Source: Botryotinia globosa
Taxonomy: Eukaryota; Ascomycota; Leotiomycetes; Helotiales; Sclerotiniaceae
Assembly (NCBI GenBank): GCA_014898425.1
Contig: RCSZ01000016.1
Span: forward strand, 62,001-126,000
Length of the DNA stretch: 64,000 nt
Direction of reading: 5' to 3'
The notes beneath the pieces were generated by a model, which worked only from the letters and a program-made list of their open reading frames with translations, had not been told where the DNA came from and did not search any database. Position numbers and translations under genes: made by a program. Shown here one piece after another: positions 48,211 to 60,085 of the stretch (position 1 is the stretch's first letter; every line of letters starts with the position of its first letter).

Positions 48211-49311
48211 TTAGGCTTTCCCCCCCAAATTTTCATCCAAGTCTTCAACAAAATCATTCAGAATCCTCTCAATCCACTTATTCATCAACACCCTATCATC
48301 AACCACCACCCTCTCCCTCTCATTCGCCAAATCAAACTCAAACCCGCCCGCCAGATTATTCGACACCACGTGCAAAAACCCAAACCTCACACCCCTTTCC
48401 CTCGCCGCCACAGCCATATGACCAATCTCCGGATCCACCCAACAAAACTCCCTCGTCACATTTTCAAGCCACGCATGATCTTCATCCAGCACCGACGCCG
48501 ACGTAAAATGCACTCCTCTGGCCACCTCCCCCAGAATCTCCTCACTAATCGGATTTTCCCACTCGACAAACTCCCCATTAACGAAACTTTTCGAACCCGT
48601 CGCCAACGTTCTATTAGGCGTATGTTCCCGCGTCAACGCGCCCAGTTTCCCAACATAGATGACGCATTGCAGAGAAACCCCACAGATTTCCCTCAAGCAT
48701 CTCACGAGATCCCCCGCCAGATCTCCCCAAAAACTCGCTCGACATTTCAATATCGTGACTGTGAATCCATTTGTCTTCGTGACCGTCTGCCACGAAAATA
48801 ACTCATCCGCATCTTCTTCATCTTTCCAGGGTTCTGTTGATCTCAATGTTTCTCGCGGAATCGATCCTACAAGTACCAGATTTGTGTTTCCCCCCGCTAA
48901 ACCCCTCAGATTCGAGTTCATGAATTCTTCATACCCTGCGTTTTCCCGGGGCAGTATAATTTTTACGATTCCCGGATCTTTTCCCTCGATTGCCAAATGC
49001 GTCGCTACGATATTGGCATAATGTTTTACGTAATCTCTCCCTGGAAAACAATTGATGCGCAGTCTTCCCTCTCCCAGGATCGTGGCGGTAGGTCGCTGAT
49101 AGTTGAAGGCTTTATCGGTTTTTTCTCCATTGTAGATGATGGCTGGAACGGAACGGATGTGGTGGCCTACGACTTCTATTTCGGTCCAGGCTTGGGAAGG
49201 CACGAGGTGGTGCACTTTTATGTCGAGGTAGCGTTGTAGAGAGGGGCCCATGGTGTGCAGCGTAAAGCTGGTTACTGTGGGGGTGGGCTTTTGTAGTTGT
49301 AGGGAGGACAT
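48211..49311 (-). CDS. Nucleoside-phosphorylase-like protein (PNP_UDP superfamily), tentative
   Basis: Single-exon frame of 366 residues starting at the first Met (49311). The core CVIYVGKLGALT...PNRTLATGSKSF resembles the phosphate and ribose-binding GTAG-L region of nucleoside phosphorylases. WVDPEIGHMAVAARERGVRFGFLHVVSNNLA resembles the C-terminal (V/M)D-E----A---G---G-(I/V)SD block. The N-terminal 200 residues are less typical. Cytosolic by absence of signals. I do not know the substrate; it could be an uncharacterised fungal relative. Upstream of it lies 531 bp shared with the 3' end of EXO5. Confidence 0.55.
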   Translation of the reverse strand: MSSLQLQKPTPTVTSFTLHTMGPSLQRYLDIKVHHLVPSQAWTEIEVVGHHIRSVPAIIYNGEKTDKAFNYQRPTATILGEGRLRINCFPGRDYVKHYANIVATHLAIEGKDPGIVKIILPRENAGYEEFMNSNLRGLAGGNTNLVLVGSIPRETLRSTEPWKDEEDADELFSWQTVTKTNGFTVTILKCRASFWGDLAGDLVRCLREICGVSLQCVIYVGKLGALTREHTPNRTLATGSKSFVNGEFVEWENPISEEILGEVARGVHFTSASVLDEDHAWLENVTREFCWVDPEIGHMAVAARERGVRFGFLHVVSNNLAGGFEFDLANERERVVVDDRVLMNKWIERILNDFVEDLDENLGGKA

Positions 49312-49842
49312 GTTGGATGGTGCGTAGTAGGCTGTATGGATGGAAAGAAGGAAGGTGAAGAAATGCTTAAAAAGTGGTTGTGGAAAAGTTCTGCGTTTAT
49401 ATATCTCCTATGCTTCACATTCTGTTCAGTGAATAATGATCTGCTGGATGCTGATAAATGTGATGCGCTGGAAGAGCCTTCCGTTTGCGCAGACTCATCA
49501 TGCTTGTAATCAATGTTGTACGAATCCATGTTGTTGAGCGATGTCAATGAGTCAGATGGATGAACGGATTGCCAGAGACACAAACATGGTTCCAGAAATA
49601 CAGCCTAGCTGTCAATGGTAGACTAGGAATAGTAGAACGATAGATCTAGCTGTAGTCCATCATCAAATGAAGATGCATTTCCCAATTGACAGCAAAAAAA
49701 GTCATTTCGTGCAAGCTTCGAATCGAAAAAAGGATGGATATTATCTGGTATCATGAATGGATCTGTACCATGTATGATGTATGAAGTCATGGATATGATG
49801 TAAATTGACCGAAACGCAACGCCACAAAGACGCAAAAAAGAA
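49312..49842. other. Intergenic between the phosphorylase-like gene and EXO5
   Basis: 531 bp with both neighbours on the minus strand. The minus frame 49272-49583 overlaps the upstream region of the phosphorylase-like gene and has no motif. No other gene seen. Confidence 0.45.
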
Positions 49843-51534
49843 CTATACAACACTTTTCTTCCCCCTCTTTTTCTGCATCCGAGCCTTTTCGGTCGCTTCT
49901 ACAACCTTCTGTAACCTCCATTCACATCCTTCGGCAAAATCGCAACTCCTGCATTTGAATGCCTCATCCAATTGAACACCCTTTGCCTCTCTTTCCCCTT
50001 TCCACCATCGCAGTTCTTCCTCCAAATATGAATTCAGTTCTTCATTATCCATGGGAATAGTCTTGATTCCAACTATCTCTCCATCATCTCGCGATCGATA
50101 TTCTGTTTTTAATATCCTTCCCAATGACCCGGCACCATCGGGGAAAGTAATTTGAAATCCAGATATCATCACGGACCATAGTGCATTAAGATTGTTGTGA
50201 GCCAGGAGAACACTCATAGAATCTTGAGTAGAACTTGACGCTGAATCATCCTGCTCCTCAAGTGCATCGTGGTATACCCCATCATCATCTTCATTCATGC
50301 TACCGACCTGAGCGATGAATGCATCTGAAAATGCCTTACTTGTATCTAACCTATAACGGGCTGCCAAAACGCTAAAATCGACTGAGTTTGTGGCAAGATT
50401 TCCAAGTAAGTGATGGTATAACATAAGTTGTACCCGAGTAGGACGAAAAGCTGCGTCGTTTGGTAGCGTGCGAACACCCCTGGTCTTGACATCGCAAATA
50501 TATACTTTATTCGACTGCTTCCTCATTTCTATTTGTGTAGCCTCTGAAATGGACGAACCTTCCATTCCTTTGAAAATATCAGATATAGAAATTTGGTCCG
50601 TGGGTGGTGATTTCTTCTTCTTCTTGCTCTTCTTCTGGCCCTTTTCCTCCGTCTTTCCCAGGAGTGATAGCTCCATTTCAACGTCCGGACATATGTAGCT
50701 CAACTCATCAATAATACCATTAACAACCAATCCATCGATAGTACCCCATATCTCCAGTTCCCTCGTTTGTCCCGTTTCTCGTAATGTTCGTAAACCTTGT
50801 ATCACATTCCATATTCTTAAACCCCATGCGTCCTCTTTCGTTTGGATTTCAATCTGGACAGACCTATGTACCTGATCCTCCAAGACTTTGTGCACAGCAC
50901 TACCCTGCTTCATAGCGGGTGTTTGCTTCCTCCTCCCACGTTTCGTCAATGTGTACCAGTACTGCAGCTCACACCATGCAGGAGACACAAGGTCTGTTAC
51001 TGAAAGAGGTTTCTTTGGGGCAGTACGAAATCGTTCGAGGGGCGATCGTGTGTCTGGGAGGGCGGAGGTTGCAGACTCTGTGTGCGTTACTGAGACCTCA
51101 TTTACTTGTATTGCAGGAGCTGCGGCTGGCACATCTTCAGGTATTTGATCTTTCACTAAATCCTGCTGCGTAAGTCAGAGATATGAATTGGGCGACAAAC
51201 AAATACACTCACAGTCTGGATAGTACTCGCGTTTCGAGACTGAAGCATTGATTTGATCAGCAACCCTCTCTGCATCACGAATAGCCTGGAGCAGAGGTGA
51301 GACCTGTTCCTTTCCAACGACTCGAGGGAGGCGAAGAGCACGTTCGGGCTCATGATACTCGATTTCAGTGACAATGGGATTGTCTTCGATCTCCGTTGGT
51401 TCCTTGGAGTGGACCGGCGATAACAATTTCTCTACTATCTCAACTTCTTCGGGCGAGAAATCGGAACCATAATCACTTTCACTATCTGCAGAATTGGGAG
51501 ACAGGCCCCTCATTCCTACGGCAGAACCAGCCAT
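49843..51534 (-). CDS. EXO5: Exonuclease V (EXO5/DEM1), 4Fe-4S nuclease
   Basis: Exons 51534-51213 and 51155-49843 encode 544 residues; the intron is GTGAGT...TTTAG. This single-strand DNA exonuclease of the PD-(D/E)XK/RecB-like class serves mitochondrial DNA upkeep in yeast and nuclear repair in animals. Marks: SVTDLVSPAWCELQYWY with the first cluster Cys, AVHKVLEDQVH, the catalytic VYICDVKTRG, RPTRVQLMLYHHLL, and the last three cluster cysteines in CRSCDFAEGCEWR near the C-terminus. The N-terminal 150 residues are acidic and variable. A Lys-rich insert (KKSKKKKKS) lies before the catalytic strand. The acceptor TTTAG was chosen because it alone matches the phase-1 donor. Confidence 0.92.
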
Positions 51535-52249
51535 GCCGATATGTGTACTTAGTGCGATACATCAGTGTATTCTGGTACAGTAGTTTGGGACAATCCATGA
51601 CACGTTCACGGTTGTTGCCACTCAATTGACGGGATTGGAGCGTAATCACGTGCAGCCTCTTTGTGGGATAATTCGCAATCAATCTCTTGAGAATAGATTA
51701 CACTCAAGAATGTCAATATCTGGAAGACTGTATCAACTTGGGAATTCTTGAATTTTCTGACAGTCTTGAGTATTTTGGATAGATATTCAGACAATTGCCA
51801 TTATTCAAAATCTACATCGATGCTTCAGCTATAGCAACTGTGTCGCTCCAGGGCTTTTCTTGACGCCTAGGTTACTGAGAATCATCAGCCTTTTAAGTTC
51901 TGACTCTAGTGAATCAGCATTTCCCTCCTCCCATGCCACAGAAACACAGCCTTCCGCCAAAAGAAGCATTAAGTATTCGTCACTCCAATATATTCCTGTC
52001 ATTAGTTATGACTCTGGAACGAATCACATCTTTCCAAAAGCGCAAAAGTGGCAGCCTGGTCAAAGATACCACGCTTCGAATAATCGTATTCAACACGAGA
52101 GTGACTCGATGATCCACTCATTCAATTGATCCTGTACCTGGTATAGGCATCACGAATTATATATCAGTATCTTCCGTCCTTCTTGCAGTGATCGGATTAT
52201 AAGTTTATCGCGATTACAGGATCTATCTATCTTGCCTGCGCACCACATC
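51535..52249. promoter_or_regulatory. Divergent region between EXO5 and the F-box gene
   Basis: 715 bp between two divergently read genes, so it holds both promoters. An open frame around 51860-52129 lacks a good start and has no motif. Confidence 0.4.
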
Positions 52250-52828
52250 ATGGAGAAGCACCATATTCTTCAGTCTTCTCAGACGGAATATGGTACTACC
52301 AAACTCAATCTTCCAGACTTGCCACAAGAAATCCAATTGTTGATAACTTCTCATCTGATATATCCAGATGCGCTCTCCCTAAAACACACCAATCGACACT
52401 TCTACTCTTTTGTATATACCGGTTTACATTTGAAGATAGAGTGGCTGATTCAGAGACGGCGGCTACACTTGGATTGTCCGAATGACAGTAAATGTGAATT
52501 GGGGAGTGATGTTAGATTTTGTCGAGGGAGTGTTGCGTGAGTCTTACCACAGCTTTTGTCGTCTGAAGATGTGAAAACTGACAATATCCACAGCTTATTG
52601 ATGAAGAGGAGAAGAGAACATCAAGAATGTGATAGTAAGCCAGGAGGGAGGGGATGCCTGGTACTAGGGAAAAATATTTGCGTCGACAAAAAAGAAAGCA
52701 ATCATATCAAGGTGGTCTGGAGATACCTTAGATCGGGGATTCCCCTGTGGTTAGTAGTGGTAACAGTTGCTTTGCTGGCCATTGTCATAGCTCCGACGAA
52801 AATATCGCCTATCACGGGAAACCATTGA
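52250..52828 (+). CDS. Small F-box protein with C-terminal membrane anchor
   Basis: Exons 52250-52536 and 52594-52828 (intron GTGAGT...CACAG) encode 173 residues. The F-box is at about residues 22-60: LNLPDLPQEIQLLITSHL, DALSLKHTNRHFYSFV. F-box proteins recruit substrates to SCF ubiquitin ligases through Skp1. The middle part has Cys pairs (LDCPNDSKCELG, FCRGS). Residues about 148-166 (LWLVVVTVALLAIVIAP) form one membrane segment close to the C-terminus, an unusual pairing that suggests a tail-anchored adaptor. The first exon frame is open six codons upstream but only from a TTG. Confidence 0.75.
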
Positions 52829-53988
52829 TGTAAAAAGGGGGGCTGTCATTAAAATGTATACTGGGACCTTCGGAACAAATCCATCTTGTAATAATGTTTG
52901 ATAAGGAAGACGGGTGAAATCAATGCTGAGGAAATGATTCGCAATTTCTTCTATCTTATTAGCTACTGAGCTATTAAATGGCGCACCACTTTCATTCTCG
53001 TGAACCCCCCTAAATGCCTCGTCACTCATGCCGACAGATATGAGAGTAAAGTTGCTTGAAGTCACATCAAGCTCACGTTCACAAACGCACTTTATCGATT
53101 GGAACAATGATTGTCTGCGCATCCATCAAGACGGTTCATACCCCATGACCCCCATTAATCTAAACATTCTCGTCCCTTTCGAACTCCTAGAGGTTGAAGT
53201 TCTGAGACTGGATTTGCAGATAGATATACAATATTTCGCGCCGTCTAGAACATCCCCCAGACACTGCTCGACTCCCCACCAATCACTTCCGCCACCATGT
53301 TTCGGATCATCGCCAAGAAGTTGGACAGGCGGTAGTGTAGCTCAAAAGAGCATCAGGGGTACAGCCTTACGGCTCAGCACACTATCTAATAAGTAGTATC
53401 AAGCCGTCCCATCTTCACAATTCTCTGTCTCATCTCCTAAATTGTGCAGATGCGATAAGTTTCGGATAATAATTGCGATCCTGTCATACCAATTCCGTCC
53501 CTCATCGTTCAAATTCTCCTATCAGAAGGTAACGCTCACGATAATATGAAATCAACAGCGTGTACATGATTCACTGGAAACAAGTGTAATAATCATTAAT
53601 GTTTGTGATCCGTTTGTATTACAGAAATAGGATTATCTTGGCAACTGGAATGACATATCAGATATTGGAAAATTATTTTCGTAGGAAATTGTTATAATTT
53701 TCTCACATCTTCTCTCATGATTAGCTTCCTTTTTGCCTTTTCATTTCTATCTTCTTGGACAGAGACAAGTCGTCGCTACTTTCTTTCTTCACACTCACAT
53801 TCGTTTTATCTCACCTTTACACTGATCGGGTTGGATACCTGATCGTACGTTCCTTCAATAGAACCCACGCTCCTTAAATAAACAATCCTTACACTCTTTT
53901 GGCTTTGAAAGCCACCCACTATCGTGTGAACCGACTGGATTGCTACCACTTTTGACTCCAGAAACGACCGCGACGAACCAAAGTCAAT
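52829..53988. other. Intergenic with unexplained open frames
   Basis: 1.16 kb. The minus frame 53122-52751 (123 codons) has ordinary protein composition (SDEAFRGVHENESGAPF, EEIANHFLSIDF), and a second minus stretch at about 53165-53345 is also open, but I recognise no family and find no convincing splice link. Could be a degenerate gene. The part after 53400 is a likely promoter for the next gene. Confidence 0.35.
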
Positions 53989-55646
53989 ATGCTGTTCAAA
54001 TCAACCAAAACAATTGGTCTCGCTTTCCTGGGATCGCTCTTCTCACCCGCGAGCACCACATTCGTCATTCAATGCTACAGTCGTCTCGTCGATGAGCGTG
54101 TTGATCCAGTAGTCAGTCCTGGAATTCTCCCTGCCTCTCATGTGCATGCGATTGCTGGGGGTAGTGGTTTCAGCGCCAATATGACATATGCTGATGCTCG
54201 TGCTGCCAAATGTGGGACTTGTAATGTGAAGGAAGACTTGTCAAATTATTGGACCCCGAAGCTTTACTACAAGGCTCAGAATGGTAGTTTCATTTCTGTA
54301 CCTATTAATGGAGATGACGGATATGGAAATCTTGGGGGAATGGCTATCTATTATCTGTGAGTCTTGGACACGCTGAAGTCTTGAAGTGCCGTCATGTCGT
54401 ACGTCTGCTAACGTTTCCCAAGTCAACGTCCAGGTCCAGATAATGATCCACTTGTTCCATTCCCTGAGAATTTTCGCATGCTAGCAGGAGATACAAATCG
54501 ACGAAGTTACAATGACTCTTCTTTCGCCGACCGTGCTGTTAGTTTTCGATGCACAGGAACTGATCTTCAAACAAATGGATTCCCAAACATCAACTGTCCA
54601 GATGGTCTTCGACTTCAGGTCACAATGCCCAGTTGTTGGGATGGTGTTAATGTCACTTCAGCCGATTTCAAATCTCATATGTCGTATCCTGCGGATGGTG
54701 ATTTTGACGGTGGTCGCTGCCCAGCTTCGCATCCTCATCATTTGATGACTTTATTCTTCGAAGTTACATATCGTACTGATCTTTTCGCCAATGAGTGGTA
54801 CGGCAATTCTCAACCTTTTGTCCTTGCCAATGGTGATACCACTGGTTACGGATTCCATGGTGACTTTGTAAGCATTTAACGATTGCGTTCTCATGATAGT
54901 TGATGAAGCTAATATCGGCCAAGGTCAATGGTTGGGATATCCCAACACTCACAAAAGGCATCAACAACTGCCTTGACGGTGAACCCGACTGTCCAAACCA
55001 GACTTTCACCTTTTACGAACAATCTGACACGCAAGAATGCAAACTTGCTTCTCTGATCAACGAACCCGTAAGCGGTACGCTCTCCGCACTTCCCGGTTGC
55101 AATGCACCCTCTTCAGGTCCGGCGGAATACACACCACCAGCTTGTCCTCAAGATGTAGCTTTAGCAAAGTCGCTGCAGTCTCCGCCTTCCCGCCCCAACC
55201 ACGCCGCTTCCAAGGCTCCCTCGCTCCCAATCGGTATCGTCGATTTGAGTGCCTCCAAAGGCTGGACCTATCTCGGATGTGGAACCGATGACGCTGCAAA
55301 CAGAACCTTGAATGCCGATTGGGAAGGAAACAATACAATGACTATCGAAACCTGTGTGAATTTCTGTTCGTCCAAAGGTCATACATATGCAGGAATGGAA
55401 TTCGGAAGTCAATGTTACTGCGACAATGTTCTATCTGCAGACCGGGCACCTGTTGCTGGTATGCTAGGTGATTGTATCATGCCATGCGCAGGAAACAGTG
55501 CCGAGAAATGCGGTGGTAATGCTGCAATTACCCTCTATCAGAAGTGTGGTGCAAATGGATGCGCTGCCTCTAGTGTAGCAAAGACTGTTTCTGCTCGATC
55601 GCAAAGTAAGAAGAGAAGTAGGGTTCTGAGGGGGCTGGGTGTTTAG
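53989..55646 (+). CDS. Secreted DUF1996 protein with WSC domain
   Basis: Exons 53989-54356, 54423-54867 and 54924-55646 encode 511 residues. Signal peptide MLFKSTKTIGLAFLGSLFSP with cleavage near residue 23-24. DUF1996 (PF09362) spans about 35-290: HVHAIAGGSGFSANMTYAD, TCNVKEDLSNYWTPKLYY, RMLAGDTNRRSYN, MPSCWDGVN, SHMSYP. DUF1996 proteins are fungal extracellular proteins of unknown activity. A WSC domain lies at about 384-475 (GWTYLGCGTDDAANRTL, CVNFCSSKGHTYAGMEFGSQCYCD, CAGNSAEKCGGNAAITLY), a Cys-rich carbohydrate-binding module. The tail is basic (KKRSRVLR), with no GPI signal. Likely wall- or matrix-associated. Confidence 0.93.
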
Positions 55647-57145
55647 ATAAGATGCGAAATCATAACGATGTTGACGTCGAATATGCTTTCAATTCTACAT
55701 ACATGTGATACATGGAGGGAGTAGAGCCGACTTGCAATTCTCGTAGATAGTTTACACCTTTTCAAGGGGCGCACTTGCGATGGCTTGTGAAATGGCAAAT
55801 GCATACATACGAATTATGAGAAAATGATACCTATATACATACATTCATTTTCCCTTATATTACCCGAATGCAAATTCTGGGACTCGTGTGATTACAACAA
55901 TCTCGACCAGATACATAAATGAAATGATTCATTGTCATCAACTCTTGGTATCTGTTCCTCTAAAGGGAAAAGTCATGAAATGAGATTTCTACTGCGGAGG
56001 GTTGTGAGCGGAAGATAAGAAGATAAGTGATAGATATATCATTAGTGGGGTGGGAGACATCCTAGCGGAAATCAAATGCCATTCCAGGGTCTAGCGACAT
56101 GGTTTCCCCAGCACATGTGGTGTCGCAGATGAGATGAAAATTGAGTTTGTAGATTCGTTTTCCAGAACCTTATTGAGTATTTTGTCTGAAGTATCTTTTT
56201 TCTTCCGGTCTGCTCTTTGCCAGATCTATCATATAATAAACAAGCGTGGTCGTTTTTGAGGTTGCATCCTCCTTCATTTTTCGCTTGTTCGGGAACGATC
56301 TTAGCCCGAGGTCTAATAAGTACATATGGACCCCCTAAATATTGAGATTTGACGATTCGAATCAAGGATGCAATCAAGATTTCCCAAGTACCAGGTATCC
56401 GATGCCTATTCCCTGCCCGTACTCATGTACATGGTGTATAATATATTGCGGCACAGCACCCCTTCTTGGATTTCATTCTCGGCCACTCGAAGGCGGATAA
56501 GAACTGGAAAAAGACTCAGAAAATGTTTAACGGATCCACATATGAAAATCGAAATTACATTTCCAGGATTATCAATCAGATTTAGTGCTGCACAGTTTAT
56601 TCGTATCTTGAACGGCACGACGCGAATTTTGGTTCTGGTTGGTTATGGTTTAGAATGAGGTACCTTGCTACATGGACCTGCTGTTCGTCTGATAGTTACG
56701 CGGTTGGCTTCTGTAGAAGCCTGTGCCGTTTTTTGTAGTGTGCACATCGTCATATTCATTTGAGACAGTGAATACCTTTCCTTTACCCTTTGTATTCATC
56801 CAAAGTGGATGAGATGGCTTTACCAAGCATATCTAGATGAGATCGGAGTCCACCTCCTGAACAGACGGGTCTGCGGCTCATGATTTTCCGCATCCTGTAT
56901 ATCGATCTATTGTGTACAGGCCAAGAAGGAAATCTCTGAGCACGAGTCGCTCCACACTGCCAAATCTAGCAGTTATCGAGATTCCAGAGCTACGCTGAAA
57001 ATTGGCCCACCCCTTCAGTATTTACTATTTTACCTTAAGGAAGCGCCACTTTGTGGTTCGTTATGGCTTTGGCATTTTCTATGCGTTCTTTCACACGCGT
57101 TTTTTGACTCTAGGCCTAAGTGCTTCAGTTAGACTTAGCGTAAAG
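55647..57145. other. Intergenic / RGS-LOV upstream region
   Basis: 1.5 kb with no recognised gene. The plus frame 56368-56658 (96 codons) has no motif. From 57002 the frame is open into the RGS-LOV gene and includes an upstream Met with a hydrophobic, Phe-rich stretch; I treat it as 5' UTR. Confidence 0.45.
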
Positions 57146-59092
57146 ATGACGGACGCAATTGACCACTACTATCAGAACAGGGATGGACCGCCATCGAGAT
57201 CTTTCAGTAGTGAGTCCGATTCATACAACAAAACCGCTCCCTTACCTCCACTATCAACAAATCCTGAAAGAGCCCGAACTCCAAGCTCAAAACGTGTTCT
57301 GATAACCCCCAATTCTGCCAAATCTACATCCGAGAGCCCACGTCGCATCACCTTTTCTAGAGATGCCGGAAGTAGCACAAAAGGCTCGACGGGGACAAGT
57401 CCTAGCAACAAAGGAAGTGTAAGCGGTAGGAATGGTAGTAGTGGTGGGAATGGTATGGGCCTGAGTAGCGCGGGAAACTTTGCAGATTTCTTTAGCTCTG
57501 AAGTATTTTATATCGTGCTTCATAATCCAACGACCGCGCATCGATTCTTGAAGTTTTGTCAAAGTCGTGCTTGTGCGGATAATCTTGAATTTTTACAAAA
57601 GGTATGCTAATAATGACTTTTTTTCATGGAGTCTAGTGCTAAAGGTGGCAAACTAGATTGATGAGTATAATCGATTAATAGATGAAGCGACACGTCTTCT
57701 TTCCACGATTCACTCAACCTTTGTTTCGTCAGAGGCGGCAAAGCAAGTCAACATATCTAATTCTCATGCTCGACGATTATCACATGATATCAAGAGCGCG
57801 ACGAACAACATTCTTCCCCGCCTGGAAGACATCTTCAATGCGTCACAGGAGCAAATCGAAAAATTACTAGCTAGCGATTTGTATCCACGTTTTGTAAAGC
57901 ATCAGGTTACCGCTTCCGCTACTATGGCTTTGGCAAACGACAAGGAAAGATACCCAGGACTAGGTGACTGCTTTTGTTTGACTGATCCAAGGTGTGCTCT
58001 TCTCAAGAAATTCTGTTCATCTAGATACTAACCTGGCCAAATGAAGGCAGGCCGATAACCCAATTGTATTTGCTTCAGACGGGTTCGTCTCTGTTACGGG
58101 ATATTCCCGATCAGAAATTATACCTCGAAACTGTCGCTTTCTCCAGGGATCATTAACTGATCGTCAAGCAACAAAGCGTCTACGAACTTCCATTGACAAT
58201 TGCGAAGAGACAGTTGAACTGCTTCTGAATTATCACAAAAATGGTGATCCATTCTGGAATCTCCTTTACGTATCTCCTTTACTTGACGGCAATGGGGACG
58301 TCAGATTCTTTCTTGGCGGACAAATAAACTGCAGTACGACGATTCACAGTCGTACCGATGTTCTTCGAATTTTGAGTCTGAACGATGAGGATACTGGGAG
58401 TTTTATAGAGGGAAGTAGTAAGGCCCCAAGTGTTCGAAGTAAGGAGTCCAACAGTCCCAGTAATTGTGGAAAGACTTCGTTCTTCAAGAGCTTTAAAAAA
58501 TGCAGGGCAAATGCTGTAGAGATTCGGGATGAAGCTGGGATGGAAGGCAAATTGATTGATCGAATCGGAAAGCTACAATTCAAAACTCAAGTTGAGGAAT
58601 TCTATTCTGCTTATTCAAAGGTGTGTTCCGAAATCTAAATGCCGCTTGAAGTTCACTGACATCAAAAAATAGTATCTCGTCCTATCTTACCAACCGCAAT
58701 CACAAAATCTGATTGTCAAATACTTCTCTCCGGGTATAGTAGATATGCTTAATCTAAACCTTCCCAATGGCCTCGTGGCTCCTATTGTCGATAAAGACAT
58801 CTTCAAAGTCCTCACAGAACACTCCCCGTCATCTGTCCCGCGCACTTTCAAAACCGCAGTCAAAGAAGGCATCAAAGCCGGGCGAGCAGTGTCAGTCGAA
58901 ACGGCACTCTTGACCGGAATTGAAGAAATCAAGAAATCACAGGGCATTTTTGGCGGCACATCGGCAAATAGAGAGAAAGGGTGGAAGAAGGCCGAGGAAA
59001 AATACATCTGTCATTTTACGCCTTGTAAAGATGAGATGGCTAGAGTTGGATGGGTCATTTTGACTGTAGCGCCGAAGCAGGAGAGATTTTGA
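57146..59092 (+). CDS. RGS-LOV blue-light photoreceptor (Botrytis LOV4 type)
   Basis: Exons 57146-57601, 57657-57991, 58047-58620 and 58673-59092 encode 594 residues. N-terminal 100 residues are Ser/Pro-rich and disordered. The RGS domain spans about 110-260 (FFSSEVFYIVLHNPTTAHRF, CADNLEFLQK). The LOV domain at about 262-365 has DNPIVFASDGFVSVTGYS, NCRFLQG with the photoactive Cys at residue 293, NGDPFWNLLYVSPL, and the flavin Gln at about residue 356 in FFLGGQIN. A C-terminal region of 230 residues follows. Fungal RGS-LOV proteins, of which Botrytis LOV4 is the studied example, bind FMN and move to anionic membrane lipids in blue light; the RGS part suggests a link to G-protein signalling. 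All residues needed for adduct formation are present. Acceptor choice (AAG at 58045-58046) restores DPRQADNPIV. Confidence 0.93.
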
Positions 59093-60004
59093 GGGGTTTG
59101 TTTTGGCGTTGGACTGCGAGTACATGTAAAGATACCCCCTGGATTGGCATTTTTGTGTTTGGATATAGATCCCCAACAAATGATTTTGGCGGTTGGCAAG
59201 TAAATCTTTAACTAACTAATCTTTCACGATTTTCCTCGGAGAAAAACTATGTAAACAATAGCTTTGTTCTACTTGTTTTTGGTCTAAAGAATGTTTGGCT
59301 TCTGAATGCCAATTTGTAAAACTACTAATGAATCTCCTGAACGCAATTAGGAACGTGAAAGATTACCCAATAATCATTGCATTCATAATAAAGGAGATGC
59401 CTCACGTTAAAGGATCCTTCTCCACGATCTCGCACTTCTTGACCGAGAAGTCATATTACCTCATTTTACACAACTATCTCGTATATGGGTCAACCAATTT
59501 AATCTATGTATACCAACTAAAACTACACGACACCACCAGTTAAATTTCCAAATAGCCCAGAACGCCTCAACGCCCAAATAAATCCCGAATGATTATTAAA
59601 CAATTTAAGATTACATAGAAGCTCAAGGTACTCGATAAACAAAATCGCGGAGGAGCGTTTTGGAGATTATGCTCGCGAAAACAAGGGGGAGGGTGGTGTA
59701 CGTTAAATCAGATTAGGCATTTATGGAATGGTTAGGCGATGGGATGAAGGGGTTGGGAATGAATGGCATGCTACGGAGTCCGAATGCGGAGTTTGTGATA
59801 AGGATCGATTAATTGGATTATGTCATTGTCTGAACATTGCATTTTTGTGATGATTTATTTTGGAAGGTCGTTCATGTTGTGATTATAGGAGTTGAATTCG
59901 TTGTTATGTAGGTGGGAATGATAGAGGATGGGGATGTCTGGCTTCTTGTGGATCTTAAGATTCGAATATAATCTAAAAAATAGATCTCTCCAGTACATCA
60001 ATAA
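59093..60004. other. Intergenic between the RGS-LOV gene and tRNA-Ser
   Basis: About 0.9 kb. No coding motif in the short open frames (longest 82 codons, 59295-59543). Confidence 0.45.
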
Positions 60005-60085
60005 GGCGTCGTGACGGAGTGGTTAACGTGATTGACTAGAAATCAATTCCTTTCGGGGGCGCATGTTCGAATCATGCCGACGTCG
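60005..60085 (+). tRNA. tRNA-Ser (anticodon AGA)
   Basis: Full cloverleaf by eye: acceptor GGCGTCG with CGACGTC (one G-T pair), TG, D stem ACG/CGT around GAGTGGTTAA, anticodon stem ATTGA/TCAAT with loop CTAGAAA (anticodon AGA, reads TCT), long variable arm TCCTTTCGGGGGC as in serine tRNAs, T arm GCATG/CATGC around TTCGAAT, discriminator G. No intron. TTTTGTCTTTTT begins about 7 bp downstream, a Pol III stop signal. Confidence 0.93.
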
